Positions 1 through 15,400 of a stretch of DNA of 64,000 bases are shown here, in pieces. This stretch comes from Diphasiastrum complanatum (lineage: Eukaryota; Streptophyta; Lycopodiopsida; Lycopodiales; Lycopodiaceae). The position numbers were made by a program, and so were the translations under genes. A model generated the notes under the pieces. It made no database searches and was not told the DNA's origin. It was given only the letters and a program-made list of their open reading frames with translations. The DNA lies in NCBI GenBank assembly GCA_029204225.1, contig CM055106.1, positions 11,018,539 to 11,082,538 on the forward strand, given 5' to 3'. Numbering within the stretch: the stretch's first letter is position 1; each line of letters starts with the position of its first letter.

Positions 1-124
1 AGCATAGGGCTATTGCAACAAAGCTAACAACACATGGCGTTCCTCCAAAACTTTGTGAATCTCAAAAATCAAAAGCCATGTTCCTCATTAGCCACGCCGC
101 ACATACCCATCTGGTTAGACCGCA

Positions 125-175
125 GGGCCCCTTCAGAAGTGCAAAAACCCTAGCGAGTATAAAGTAACCACGTGG
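125..175 (+). promoter_or_regulatory. Putative core promoter of the PAN-domain gene
   Basis: Several plant promoter-like words cluster here. GGGCCC (125-130) resembles a TCP/site II element, AAACCCTA (145-152) is a telo-box, TATAAAG (158-164) is a TATA box and CACGTG (169-174) is a G-box. The G-box lies just downstream of the TATA box, which is unusual. A pyrimidine-rich stretch follows near 270-300, where a transcript could begin. No transcript evidence is available, so this is inferred from motif clustering and from lying upstream of the first exon. Confidence 0.4.
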
Positions 176-345
176 CGCATGTCTATTCGGGCGGACTTTA
201 CCTCCACCCACCATAGTATTATCACGCTCATTCAGTGCAATTAGCCATCAATCAATGTTGCCTTAATAATTTCTTTTCTTCCCCTTTCACTCCTACTACA
301 CGCAATCACTTCAGAGCAGAAGATCCATAGAGAAAGAGAGCAAAA

Positions 346-429
346 ATGAACAAGGAGCCGAGACGGCAGAGCATGTCGTGCCTAAGTGCTGAGCTCTTGC
401 GCATAAGAAGCTGGAGAAGCTGGTTATAG
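346..429 (+). other. Short upstream ORF (27 aa) in the presumed 5' leader
   Basis: An ATG in good context (CAAAAATGAAC) opens a 27-codon frame rich in Arg, Ser and Leu that ends at TAG 427-429. It lies about 530 bases before the main start codon. It could be a translation-regulating uORF, a remnant exon or chance. I do not recognise the peptide. The stretch 430-956 shows nothing else but would be 5' UTR if transcription starts near 190-300. Confidence 0.25.
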
Positions 430-956
430 AAAGTATATTTTAGTGAGTAGTGTTTGTGCATCATGCCATTCCGATCTGGTCAATGTCAGCTGCTGAAAAT
501 ATGATTTATGCTAGTAGTATGCATTGTAGGACGGGATTGTCATGTAGTTGTGAGCTTGATGGATAGATTTAATATTGAATAGATAATCCAGAGTGTCTCT
601 GTACTCAAAAAAAGTTGAGGGCCCACATGGCCCGCACCTCTCGCCATTTGGGGGTTATTTTTGTCGTTCAGTAGTTTTGTTCGTGGAGTTCTTCTTATTT
701 CTGCGGACTGTGTAGTTTCTCAGTTGGTTTTTGGTTTTGTTTTGGTATGTAGATTGTATTGTTATTGTGTCTCATTTTGTGTTGAGCTTCTGTGTTTGAT
801 CTGAATGCCATCGTTTGTTTTCAATCATCTTCGATTTTTCATTCGCTGCATGCGGGTATTTGCATTTCCCGTTATGGGGTGTGCAGAGCAAAGGGGTGGC
901 AATTGAAAGAGGATGCGTGGTTTGTTGGGTTGGCGAGGGAGGCCCTGCAGATAGTG

Positions 957-3420
957 ATGGCGCAGGGAGGGGAAGGATCAATAAACGTGAGGTGTTCTTT
1001 CAAAACAGCCACTGTGTGTATTTGCGCATTCAACATTGTCGCAGTGTTTTTCATATTACATTTGGTCGTGAGCCCTCTGTACTTGCAACCTGGATCGCCT
1101 TTTTTGCCTGTCAAATCCCTGCGGCAACCCCATCCAAGAGGTATGCTGCTGTTCAACTGTTCCTCTAATCTGCAATTGCGGACATGCAGCATGGCATCGC
1201 CTAAATTGTATGTTCTGCATTTGTTATTCTTGCTCTAACCCCCTTTGTAATGACCATTCCATCCCTGGTTCTCGTTTTGCTGCCTCTACCTACTACGCTT
1301 TTGGTTGCGCCATGTAGCTGTTAATGATGACTTGTTTTAACTCTCAAGTAGCTTTACTTGGATCCTGTTTGGTCAATTGTGACGGCGCTTTCTCGCGTTG
1401 AATCATTTTTAGCAGTTTATGATCTATTTCAGTAATAAAGTGGACGTGTGAATGCAATGCAGTTAAAAATTGCAGCTTATAAGCCAACTTTCACGTTTCT
1501 TTTGAACGCAGTTGAGACTTTTTAAGACATCGGTAGATTCTAAAGAGGAAATCGCAATCATCTTCTAAAATAACTATCGTAAGTTTAAAAGCTCACATTA
1601 GAAAGAGAGATGGAACTATCTCCGTCTTCCCTTAAAATACCTAGTAACTTCTATCTGCGTGTAAGCATTCCATCTTTCTTGCCATGGGCAGTAATAATAC
1701 GTCCTATCTATTGAAAGATTTGGTGGCATTTTTTCTGACAGTGAAGCTCGTGAACCTAACATAACATTTAACCTCGTCGATGTTAGCTGAAAATTTTCAA
1801 AATTGGCTTCACCTCAGTCGGCAGGGATGTGTATTTTTGCAAATATTCAAGTCAGCAAGGAGTTTGATGGTTTTAATTATTTTGTGCAGTTGTGGGGTAC
1901 ACTCTCCAAGAGATTAAGCGCATTCAAGAATTTCACAATATACGGCGCTCGGTGGAACCACACGAGCTCATTAAAAGAGTATGCTCATTTCAAGCTGAAT
2001 TAAAAAATTCAGATTTCAATATGCATGTACATGGAATTCTTTCTCTCACTAATATATTTTTTGAAATGTTGTTGTCTATACATGATATCAGACAGATTAA
2101 AGCTTTCTTCATTTTCATTCTCCGTGCTTCACATGACTAGGGAATTTAGTTCTCACTCACATGGTGGAATTAGCATCATGTGATGCTATTCCAAAGATAG
2201 ATGATCTTTAATTTTCTAGACACTCAGTCATTTTTTAGCAGGTGAAAGAGATAGAGCTGGAAGCTGAAAAAGAAGCTGAGAAAGATAATGAAGCAGGGGT
2301 TGTAAGACAAAGGGTAGCTGCAGAGCTAGCACAGAGACTGAAGGAGCTAAAAGAAACCAACAGTCAAAGAAGTCAGCAAGGTAGTAGGTTTGCTTCTTTA
2401 AACTGTGCAAATTATCCCATGGTATGGAAGCTGAGCTCATACCCAGTTATATAGATCCCCTTAGCCACAAGCATAGAAGACATTTGGAGCTTATTTATAC
2501 CCTGCTCTGCTCTTCCCTCAGGACTTCCAGAAAGCGACTGTAGTCCTCTGGAAAATGCTCATATGTAGTAGACTTTTTCACATTAAGTTTAAATGTCTGT
2601 GGATAAAGACCATATGTGAAGATAAACCAATTTAGAATCATAGTTATTGGCTACAAACAATGGTACTTTCATGAGGTGCAAGAGTTCATACAAATGAGAG
2701 CACGACTGCATATCATGGCTTACTTTATGGAACTTGCTCTGTTGTTTAGTGTATGAACTGCCAAGTGAAACATACTTGTATATTTCTAGCGAGGTACCTG
2801 CAGAAACATACACAACATAGCGCAGGGCTTCAAGGAGAGAAACCTTGAACTCTGATTATATTCTGTAACATTTCAAACCTCATGCAGTTCAAAAGTCTTG
2901 ATATTCCTCTCAAGTGGGCATAAAGATGCATATAAGGATGCTGCAGCCATAAAGATTAGGTTGTTTAGAATTTTTTTTTGCGTCTACACATACAAGACTT
3001 GGTTTACAATCAACTTTCTCATCACCAATGTCTTTTGTCTGTCACTTTTGCTTGGTGTTGTATTATGAAGCTCCTTTGCCAATCATATCATTGCATCTCT
3101 CTCTCTCTCTCTCAACTCACATTATTGCTATTTTTCATGTGAAACCCAAAAAAAAACCCTAAAACAACCCTAAAAGATAAAAAAATAGTCTCTCTCTCTC
3201 ATGCGTGCCTCCTCTCTTGTCCATTTTATATCTTTTTCTCTTTCTAGAAACTTCTCTTTCTAGAAATTTCTAAAGTCACATGTTCTCTCTCTAGAAATTT
3301 CTAAATGCACATGTCATTTTCAACCCATTTCAAATGCACTTCAAATGCCCTTCAAATAAATTTTAGGTCAAACGTGGACCAATGAGGATAGACAAAACCC
3401 TTATTGTCTGTCATTGCCCA

Positions 3421-3454
<34 letters not shown>

Positions 3455-6400
3455 AGTTAGATCCTATTATTGATTTGAAATATTTCTTGAAATATATCAA
3501 GTCCTCCATGGTATTCTCCATCTTGCTTCCACATTGTTTATTGATAGTACACATACTTTATATATTCGTTGCAATATTTCAAGTTTTCTATTGTGTGCTG
3601 CGTCTTTCTTCCAAATTGTCACACACTATGATATTTAATATATAGAAATGCATGTCTTTATATCTCAAAACTTGTGGACCTCTAATTCAAAGTGACAAAG
3701 ATTTCTTTGTATGCAGAAGTTTTGGATACTTATTTGGCAAAATCTCATGGTGTATTAAAATGAATATACCATTCGGTCCACTGAATTGAAAAGCGACAAT
3801 AAATATTAATAATCATTGCGAACCAAGGATTTGCTAATAAAACAATTTGTCATTTGGACCACACGTTTTTGTTTTCACTACACATTAGGGAGGGGCCCCA
3901 ACTTAGATCATGTAGTTGGAGGGATTGAATGAAAAGCCCATTTAGTGTTAGCCTCCATCATGGTTGAGTTTGCCATTCACTTATGGATAGACAATCTAAA
4001 CACAATACATTGATTGTTGTATAAAATGTTGAAATGGAAGACTAAATTTTTCAAAGGTGCTTGATTATCATCTAATGTGGATGTATCTTTATGCATGGGA
4101 CTTGCACCTATTCTTGGGTGTTGATGGCGTGAGTATCCTGAAGATTCTACTGCAAAGCACCAAAAGGTAGACTGTGGAGCAAAACTACCTAACCAATGAG
4201 AAGCTAAAGATCAACCCACAATAGCTTCAACCCCCAAGTCATGGTGATTGAATCCAGGTGAGAAGAGGATTCTGATAACCACGAACTGGAATCTAAAAGT
4301 CTAGTAGGGCGACTTTCTATAAGTACTTATAGCCTCCAGATGCCTAGGAAGATTCCATCCAATCCTAATACATTGCTCTAACTCAAAGGAAGTGTTTTTG
4401 ATACTCCCCAGCATGCATAAAGCCATCAAACACCATGCATTGCTCCATATGTCAATATAGGAGTGCCTGGGCCCTTTCAAGGTTATTAATCACATAATTT
4501 GTCTTGATTGGAATATCGAGGCGTAACTAATAAACTCAAATTTTAAAGTGCTGAATATTTTCATCAAGAATTTATTCCAAAGCTTCAGTACAGGACATCG
4601 ACATCACAAAATATCATAGAAGTTAGTTCATTCTATGCAAAATGATATGGAGTCAATAGTTTGTTACTTTGTGGGTGGGCTCCATAGAGTTGCATCTCTT
4701 TTTTGTTATGTTTAGATACTATCCTAGATTCTACACTTGCCATCAATATTTTTTGGTTGTGTTAGAGGACATTTAGTTTTGTTTGAGACCTTGGTTCAAG
4801 CTGCAACCAACTAGTGCATTCTACCTTCAGTAGTATATCTCTAGATTTGGTTTTCTTTGAGCATGCTAAAGTCATATGAAAGTAGGGGCTTTATCTAATT
4901 TATTAGAAAATAGGGACTCTTCCTGATTTGGTTTGCTCTTTGCAGCTAACCCTCTTCATGGTTAAGTTTGCCCTTCATCTACTGAGATCTCCCACTCTTG
5001 GGTGTTGATTATGTTAGTGGGGATGTAGCATTAGGTCCAAGCTATGCCTGGAGTTGAGGTTGTGATACTTTGTAGAAGGTCATTGATGATTGTATGTCTA
5101 TACTTTGTTATATGCAACCAGTATCCTAGACTTAGCATAAATAGACAAATTGTAGCTTGTTTTGTTTGTAACTGTGTCAAAATTTACATATTTGGCAAGT
5201 TGTAAATATGCTCAAGCACCTTGTAGGATTGATCTATAGCTTGATGGTATTTATTTAAAGCTTGAGGTTAAGATATTCATTTTGCAAGCACAACTCTATA
5301 GCATATGAAGTGGCCATGTGTGGAATACGTGTTTTGTACTTGAAAAATCTGTTTGATAGGTTGTTTTTTGTTCCCGTTGAAGATTGTATGTCTACTTTTT
5401 GTTATATTCAATCAGTATCCTAGACTTGACATAAATAAACTCTAGCCTATTTGGTTTGTAACTATGCACCAAAATGTACGTATCTTGCGAATCACCAAAA
5501 TGTGCTCACGCACTTCTAATAGTCGTAGGATTACATTTAACCACATTTTTTTGCATCAAAGCATTGTTTAGTAGCTTCTAACCATAGTTTTGCTGGTTGC
5601 CAAATGGCTTTTGGTAAAATGGATTGTTAGAATTGACACTTTTGGGCAATTTATAGTCAGATGATTGTTTCCATCTCAAATTAGAAATTTTTAAATCAGG
5701 TTCAAAGAAAATTGGTTTTGTACATGCAAAATGTTTTAAAAGGCACAGAATGGTGTTCTATGGTTGGAAGAAATCTAGTTGCGATCAAGAAAGACCATTG
5801 TTTTGAGGTCTTCCTTTGTTCCACCAAGCATGCTCTTCCCTAGGGCAACTGCTTTCTTTGTTGCAACTCTGTTGACCATCATATTTTGTAGAATTTGGTC
5901 TTCTAACAACCTTTGTGATTATCGACAATGATACCATGCCATCAGACTTAAAACCACTTCAAAGCACTTTACATGCTCCCACAATTGTTTAGTCATGTCA
6001 CATAGTCATACCTCTCTAAAAATCCTTGCGCAAAGTAGCTAATACTCATCCATCACACCACACACTCCATACCAACTTCTCGAATCTTGCATGACGTCCA
6101 CCACAGTCAAAAGCAATAGCTATCATGGTACATTGTAACATTCCAAGTTACTTCTTATTCAAGTATTTTGATGATGTTGTGAGAACACTTACCAGTTACA
6201 TCATCCATGGTGGCATTATGAATCAATGCGTTTTGAATGTAAGAATGGAGTTAAGTCTTACTTGGCTAGCATGTTATATGGTTGTAGAGCGTTGGAAGAC
6301 CGACTTTTCGAGAGTATAAAGAGGATCACTTACTCGATATATGACTTAAGAGTGGTTGAATGATTGATTGATCAATGCTCATAATGTATTGACTTGTCAT

Positions 6401-9400
6401 GAGTGTTTGGTGGTTTGATTACATTATGGACCATGGTAGGTACTTAGTTGGTTAAGGACCATGATACTAAAAGTTAGTTTGGATTTTGATTTTGAGTCCA
6501 ATTGTTGAATTGTTATGGGTCAAATAGGCTAGGTAAGACCTATATAGAAGGAAGTGAGTATTCGGTGAGAGACGTGTTACATGTGAAAAAGTAGGTCCAT
6601 GCGACAATGATTTCCAAAGCTATTACGTAGTAAGACAAGAATTAAGCTTTTTTAGGCAAAAGGACCCATAAGCACATGGTTTTTTGGGATCTTAGGCAAA
6701 AAAATAAAATTTTGCGATCCAATCACGGATTGCTGACGTTCCAAAACGTTTTGAGTGAATCACGATCCACCGCAACATTGGACGTATGTTTTGATATGAA
6801 TCATGACAATAGGTGCGACTCAGGACTTTGTCTCAAGATTGATCGTTAGTTGATTATAATGTACATTGCAATTTAAACACTAAAAAAGTACTTGTTTTGA
6901 GAGAGAACAAAAAAAGCACTTGTTTTTGCTATAATAGAAGGCTAGAAAAAAGTTCCCTAAAAAAAAAACTCTAAAAGCGATTCGCCGATTCTTTTCTAGG
7001 GTTGCCGATTTTGTCCCGTTTCAAACTGTTTTTAAAAAGGCATTTTGAAAAGGTCCATGAAACATTGTTAAGAAGGATGGGTCTTGGAAAATTTTTGTAG
7101 ATTGTCGAGGCTTGAACAAAATTACTATCAAGCATTGATATCCTATGCCATGTATGGATGATCTATTGGATGGCCTTCATGGTGATAATGTGTTTAGTAA
7201 GATTGATTTGAAGAGTGGATACCATCATGTGAGAGTTTGTGAAGAGGATGTTCATAAGATAGCCTTCAGAACTCGTTTTGGTCACTTTGAGTTTTTTGTA
7301 GTGCCCTTTGGAATGACTGATGTAACAACAATTTTTGATTTTAGTAAATGATGTGCTAAGAGCTTTTATGGGCAAGTTTGTGGTCAATTTTGTTGATGAC
7401 ATACTTTTTTACATTTGTGATGATGTTTCACCTGTAACTCACCTTAGGACTGTTTTGTCACCTCTGGGAGATAATACTTTATTTGTAAAAACAAGTGAAT
7501 TGTTTCAAAAAGAGATAGCGTATTTGGGTTTTGTAGTTTCAATCGAAAACCGGATTCGAAGAAAGTTGTTCTTGTTGCTTGGCATGTGCTTGCAAACTTG
7601 ACAACATTAACATGTTATCTTGGATTGGCTATATTTTATTGTTAAGGTGTGAAAAATTATTCCCATATAGATGCACTGTTTATTGACTTGCGGAAAGAAT
7701 GGACAGAATTTCAGCAACGAAGTTTTGATGCATTAAAACAAGTTGTAGTTGAAGAAGCCATTTGTCCTAAAAAAGGATGCGAGTGATATCGCCGTTGGGG
7801 TAGAATTTTAATGCAATAGGGTAGGCTAGTGGCCTTTGAGAGCATATTCTCCTTTTCCTCTTTGTGAATATTGATGATAGTATGAAGATCGCCAAGTGTA
7901 GATCCTTAAGATCTTGCTGCAAACACCAAAAGGAGAGCTGTGGAGCCAAACCACCCAGCCAAAGAGAAACTGAAGATCCTCAATCAGCTTCACTCCCGAG
8001 CCATGGTGATTGAATACAGGAGAGGAGAGGTTTCTGGTAATTGAAAATTGGAATTTGGAAGAGGAGTAGGGTGAGTTGTAGCTATATATAGATCCCAGGA
8101 GCCTAGGAATATTCACTTCAGAACCCACCCTAAACCTTTACTAAATTTGTTATAAGTTACTATTGATACTCCTCTGCACGAATATAGTTGTCAATCACCA
8201 TGCATTGCTCCACATGTCCTAATTGGAGTGCTTGGGCCCTCACAAGGTTATTGGCCTTGATCGGAAGGTCGAGGTGTAACAAATAAACGTGTACATTGGA
8301 GTGCCGAATATCCACATCAAGGATCGTTTCGAATTCTTTGTACAAGACATGGATATAACATTCTTCTCCCCTTGAACTACTGTTCTCAGAATTGGAACTT
8401 AGGGAAATTCTTCTTTATGCTTTCAACTCTTTCCCACAAATTATCATCCTTAGTGTTTCCTTTCCATCAAGTACTTTTTTTGGTTCCAAAGGTACACTAG
8501 TGATAAATCTTCCAAGTGGATAAGATCTTCATTAGATCCAACTGTATCACCTTTATGTGAACTTAATTTTAACTGGCTTACATGAAATATTGAATGAGCA
8601 GTAGATTTGTCCTGAAGATCAAATTCGTAAGCTAAAGATCCAATTTTTTTAACAATCCAAAATGCTCCACAATATTTGGTAGACAATTTATAATGCTTTC
8701 CAGTACGCATAGTCCTAAAAACTTTTGGAATTTTAAGATATACCTAGTCATCAACTTTAAAATCTCTGGGAGATCTCTTAAGATTAGCAAAGTGTTTAGC
8801 TCTATCCTGAGCACTATAGATAGTTTCACGTGCTAATTGCAACATCTCTTGCATTATATGCAAGAAATTTGGAACTTTTTGGATCTTAACAGATTTAGAC
8901 TCCACATTAACCTAAGATCTAGGTTGAAAACCATATAGAAGCATAAACGGACCATAATCTGTAGTACTAGTATTATAAACAAACTCTATTATAAAGTATT
9001 TTAGAGGCTGGTGATCTGTATACATTGTATACTTATTACCATATAAGTGATGTCTCTAGGTTTTAAGTGCATGAATGAATCACAGCAAATAACTCATTTT
9101 CTTGAGCTATATGACACAATTGAGGACCGCGGTCTACTGAATTTCCTGCTTTCAAGGCTATTGGCTTATCGTTTTGGAAAAGAACTGCTCCAATTGCTGA
9201 ATCACTTGCATTAGTTCTAACGATGTAAAGTAGATCTGGATCCGCGATCTATAAAACAACAACAAAAAGTGTTAGAAACAATCAAATTTTTGAGTTTCTC
9301 AGAACACTGGTTTGGTTCTTCATTCCATTCAATAGGTGGACTCGGTTGACATCTCTTCTTCTTTTTATTAAGTCTGCCTTTAGTGAAATTATTAAGAGGT

Positions 9401-12400
9401 GCTGGCACTTTTGTTGCGTTATCCTCTATAAATCTCTGAAAAAATAGTATAAATCCAAGAAAATATTTAACTTCTTAGACTTCTTTTGACTACTATCTGA
9501 TTATTTTCGTTGAAGGGGTGATCTTTTCATGTGAGTCACATGCTCCTTAAGGGTTTTACTGTAGATGAGTATATCATCTAAGAATACAACTATGATTGTA
9601 ATTTGAATCGTCCTCCACGACAAAGGATTCTTTAAATGTTTTTATGAAACCATTCCATGTAGCAGATTTCGGCTGCAGATTACGCTACCATGATGATGCT
9701 TTTCCACGAAAAGTAAAACTACGCTCTCATTTTTCTTTTCTTTTGAAATATGGTTTTGGTTGGAAATCCAAATTCAGCAAGGACATTGCCTTGACCTGAT
9801 TTCGGAAAATTTCCATTTGCTGATCTCGCAAACTGTTTCGATTATTCATTTTCGTGAGTGTCGTCATTATGAGTATCTACAATCGAACATTGCTATTATT
9901 AGTTGTCAGATCTGAAATTCTTTCAACTCAAGTGAAATTAAATCTGATCTCAAAATCAGACTGATTTGAATTCAATAAGGCCATCCACTCATCAAGCCAA
10001 TTTCGATTAATCAATAATTATTGGATTTTGAGAAATATCGAAACAATTCTGATTTCTGAAAATTTTATGTAACTGGGAATCTGGACTTTCTGCCAAATAT
10101 AGATCAAAAGTGTAAAAATTGATTTCCATCATTGAAACTCAATTTCACCACTATTAGTTTGGATCAGAGATTCGCCCCGTTCCGGAACATTGTGTTTCGG
10201 GAGCGTTCCAGAACGCTGGTTCCGGAATTCAGCAGCATTCCGGATCGGAACGCTAAATTGTTTTTTTCTTCCTTATTGATGCTATGTACATTATTTGAAA
10301 ATGGATAAATAAATTTTTTCAAAGGGAGATGAATCCACCTGTTTCGAATGTATGGAAGTTGAGTGAAACTGTTTTGTTCTGAATGTACAGAACAATATTT
10401 TAAACCGGTTCTGAACGAGTATCTATGGAGGGTACTATAAGCTAGGATTCAGGAATCAGGATGGCCTTACACTCAAAAAAAAACTTTTTAGAAATTGGTT
10501 TTTTTTCAAAACCCATTTCTAGGGTTTGGTTATGCCGTTTAAAATATTTACCACGAAAGTTTACCGCTGTCATATGGACAAGACATTATTTTCAATTGTT
10601 TGAAATCCTTCATTTTCACGTGTGCCTTCAAGAATGAACAAGGTTTTGGGTTTTAGAGTGATTGAAAAGCACTCAAAATGACTGTGATTATCAGTCTTCA
10701 GATCATATTCAAAAACTTTCAATACAGCATTTCGGGGTTTTGGAACGCTGCATTCTGGAACGTGGGGGTCCGGAACAACGTTCCGGTGCAACTTAGGTTT
10801 GCATTGCCGTGATTTCAAAATGTCTAGCATGCATTACACAGACATGCAATGATTTTAACGAAATGGCTTTTTTTTACGTAAATTGCCTTCCAAACTGCAA
10901 TTTCCACTTTTTAATTGAATTCTAAGACAATTGTATTCAATCATGAAATTTCATTCCTTAGACTACTGTAAGTCACTGTACAGTGTTTTAAAACATATAG
11001 AGTGATGTAAACATGATTTTTTAACTGAGGAAGAGCAACCTACTACTCGCTTTTTGACATGCAATCAGAACCTCAATTTTTTTGCCAATTTCTCTGTCCA
11101 CATGTGCGAGCAATAAAGGCCCAAAAAACCTGTAGGAGGGCGCACTTAGGCACAACTTGTATGCTTTGCATGGCCTTAGAGAGCTGTTCAATAGCTTCTA
11201 GAAACTCAGTAGGGATCAGAGAAGGACTCTAGTAGGTTTAGATCTGTAACATATGGATAGAATGAGCAAAAACCATTTTTTGAGAGGGCGCCCATGCATG
11301 CAACTTCATCGCTCTGGTGCACAAGCCTCAAGCTTCCAAAATAGGTGTATGATAGCTTGTGCCAAAGGTCAAAAGGCATACAAAACGATCCGTGTAAGCA
11401 CCTCCAGCGAAAAGATAGGGAATTGAAGCACTAAACGTCCGAAAAAAGCTACTAAACAGCTTCAAATCATCCTAAAGAGAGTGCATGCAAAGTTTACGGC
11501 TTAACGATCGGTTTTGTATATTAAAACATGAAAATTTCATAAAAAACCATGTTTTTTTAATGGATTTTGAAATTTTTTGCACATTATGATGGATCTTAAC
11601 CTCATGCAAGTGAAACCAAACCCTAATTACCTCCTTTCGACCTTAGCAAGTATTGAAAGTTTTGATTCTGCCCAATATTGACTCTTACTGTTCAATTCTA
11701 GCAAATACAAATTTCACCAATTTTGACCAAAAACACAGTCTAGATCCAATATCGATGGCATAACTGGTATGCAATCATTAGAACCCTCATAATGACTAAA
11801 AACAAGAAGAATTTCTCTAATAGTCATTATAGTATAGTATGTTTCATGAATTTCAAGCTGACATTGTGAATACTATGCAATTTTTTAAAAAAAATTGTTT
11901 AATTTCAAGTGAAATATAGTGGCTATGGAGAACGTCCATAACACTGATCTTTAGGCTAGGAACGATCAAGATCTTGAGAAATTAATCACTTGGAGGTCAA
12001 TTTCATCACCAGGAAGAAAAGCGTAAGAGATTCTACCAAAAAGCTTCAAAGAGCAAAAAGCGTCTCTACCTTTTGATCGATGGAGGCCCTAGCTTTGATA
12101 CCATTGTGAAGATCACCAAGTGTAAATTCTTAAGATCCTGTTGCAAATGCCAAAAGAAGAGCTATGGAGCCAAACCTCCCAACCAAAGAGAAATTGAAGA
12201 TCATTCCTTAATCAGCTCCACTTTCGAGCCATGATGATTACAGGAGAGGAGAGGATGTGTTTCTAGTACTAGAATCAGGCGAAATCTGTATGTATATATA
12301 GACCCTAGGAGCCTAGAAATATTCCCTCAAGAGCCCTAATCTTTTACTAAATTCATTATAAGCTAGTATCGATCCTCCTTTGCATGCATATAGTTGTCAA

Positions 12401-15400
12401 TCACCATGCACTACTTCACATGTTTTTATTGGAGTGCCTAGATTCTCACTGTTATTTAGTGTACATTTTTGGCCTAGATCAAATTGTTGAGGTATAACTA
12501 ATGAACTCGCACATTGGAGTGCCGGATACCCACGTCAAGGATTGTTCCAAATCCTTAGTATAGGACATGGATGTAACATATAGCTTAAAATGTTATTGTA
12601 TTTTTGTAATTATCAAAATGTCTCAGCATCGACCTTTGGTGACCTTTGTGATGATATTGTAAATAGTTGATATTGGAAATTCAGAGTCGTGCTTAGCTTT
12701 AGCCTTTGACATGGGGTACTGGGTCTCAAATTAGGATTTGCTAGACTCACCTAAAATGTAGGAGAGTTGATTGGTCAACAAGACACGTGTCATATGTCGA
12801 TTGGGCTACTTGGCCTAGTTGATGAATGACACTTGTTAGACTGTCCTCTATACTTGCTTGCCTATGTGTCAGGGTATTGCCAAGTGGCAAGTGTTGGATG
12901 TGCATGGTGTTTGTTATGTGGTGACATTAGAAAAGGTCAAGGTTAAGTGTTGCTCGAGGATTGTGGATAAGTGAGCCTAGAGAGAGGCATTCCAATCACT
13001 TTTATGCGGCATAGGTTGGGTGGGGATTGAGTAGCCAATTTCTACAATGTTCATGCTTGAGAAAGAAAAGATTTTGTTACCAGTGGTGCAATATTTTGTT
13101 TGCGTTTGAAGATTGTAGTTTGAAACCAGCTTCCTAACCATACCAATATTTTTCAAATGTGGAACAACTTGATAGTGCTCTTGCTCTAGCTCTTCCATGT
13201 GTGTTGGCCCTTCCATTTCGGCCACTTGAGATTGTATGCGGCGCGCATGTGGTTCAATGGACATTTTTTCTAGTTATGTTGCCGCACCAAGCATCCAATT
13301 TCCAAAGCATAGATTCTCTCATGGGCCATGGCCCGCTCTTGGAGTTGTGGAGACAACAACAGAGGACTCTGAGCCCCTTGAGCATTAGGTGGCCCATACA
13401 ACCCTTTGCCTTTCAAAGCACTAATAGTCAAAACTATGAGAATTATTAAAGATAGGAGTAAAGGAATCTTATTAGTACTCACACACATGAACCATAGGAT
13501 CGATAGAGCAAATAACAATATTCAAGTCATAGATTTGAAAAACTCATTACAATGGATCGAAGGAGGTGTTAGCAAAAGCTAAAAGCAAAAAGCTTGATCT
13601 AAACTTGGTTCCTGCATATCACCTAACAAGTGCCTCAACCATATAGCCTCACAAGCAGCCCTCATAGTTGCCCTGTACTCAGCTTCTGTGGAAGACAATG
13701 CAATCGTAGGTTGTTTCTTGTTTCACCAAGAAACTGCTCCAGAACCTAGGTGGAATGAATAACCTGTTGTTGACATGCGATCATCTTTGTCCCGTATTTG
13801 CCTTCCACCTGAAGGTTCCTATCATTTGTATAACCGATGCCATTAGACGAAGTTCCTTTGACAGATCTTAGAATCCGCTTGGTTGATTTCCAATGTTCCT
13901 TTGTAGGTTTACTCATAAACTGTTTTGCAATGCCAACTGCATCTGCAATGTCAGGTCTAGTATTTGTGAGATAAATCAAGTTGCCCACCGATTGACGATA
14001 TAACATCTCATCCACAAAAGGTGTCCCATCAACCATAGATGGCTTGCGACTTGTATCACTGGGTGTAGCTATATGTTTGCAATCGTGCATATGGAATCTT
14101 TGAAGTAGTTCATTTACATACCTTTCCTGGGTTATAAAAAGAATATAACGTTTCCTCCAAACTTCCAATCCTAGGCAATAATGAATCAAGGCCAAATCTT
14201 TCATGTCAAATTCATGTGAAAGATTTTCTTTGACCTTAGCAATAAGTAGCTTATTGCTACTTGTAATGATTAGGTTATCAACATAGAGAACAATTATTAC
14301 TATGTCCTCTTTCTCCCTCAAAACGGATTTACTTCTAATGAAGTTTTGCTTTGTGAAGTAATCATCAATATGACTGTACCATGCCTTGGGCGCTTGTTTT
14401 AACCCATACAAAGCCTTCTTAAGCTTGCACACCAGATTTTCTTTACCTTTTGCCTCAAATCCCTGTGGCCGGTCCATGTAAACCTCTTCCTTCAATTCTC
14501 CATTAAGGAAGGCACTTTTGACATCCATTTGTGGAATGTCCCAATGAAAATAAGTTGCAATTGCCAACACGGTTCTTATTGATATCATCTTTGCAACAGG
14601 AGCAAATGTCTCATCATAATCGGCCCTTCCTGTTGAGCAAAGCCTTTAGCAACAAGTCTTGCCTTATGCTTCTCCACCTTACCACTTGCCTGGTACTTGG
14701 TCCCGTAGATCCACTTGCAACCTATTGGTTGCTTCCCATCAAGTAAGTCCACAAGCTCCCATATGTCATTCTCCATGATGGAGTCCATACGTTCACCTTC
14801 TTAGCTTCATAGAATGACTGTGGTTCACGTGATTCTAAGATAGATGGCATAACTGCAAAGTTGGTCTCTCTCGACTGTCTCGCTGCATGGGATTCCTGTA
14901 AGATCTTTTAGCACCTTCCCTCCATCATCCCTCCATCTTTCACTGTTTGCCAATACCACCTGGGTAAGCTCTTGGGAGGGGGTGGTGAAGCTGATGGTGA
15001 TCATGTATTCCAAAGTGTCTCTCTAGTACTCTTCGCCCTTTCTGCCTCAGTTTGCTTAGCATGCGTCTGCTCTTGTAGTTGGGGCTGAAAAATCTCCTGA
15101 ATGGGCTCCTTTGAGACCTGCTCACTAGAATAAATAATAGGAAGATAGTCACTCTTATCATTGTTCTCATGCTCCTCCACAGGCCTCTCGAGGTCCTGTG
15201 GCAACCCATATGTGAGGAATGATGCTATCCTTCTGCCTTTGACCCTCTGTTGATATAGTCCTTCAATTTATCTTCAGAATCTGGAGTAGGCTCAGAACCT
15301 ACGACTGTACCCCAACATTCTCTATCCATGAGAATGTTCTGCATCTAAATCTTCCACACTCTATAATTGGTTCCATCCAATCTGCTTGACTCATTGAGTA

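Noticed and set aside
3237-3310. Heat-shock element cluster
   Set aside because: TTCTAGAA words recur but lie deep in an intron with no promoter context.
3382-3645. Open frame with a Ser-Leu run
   Set aside because: Created by a CT microsatellite, with no domain.
12977-13518. Overlapping open frames on both strands between Gypsy and Copia pieces
   Set aside because: Short, mutually overlapping, without recognisable motifs or splice context.
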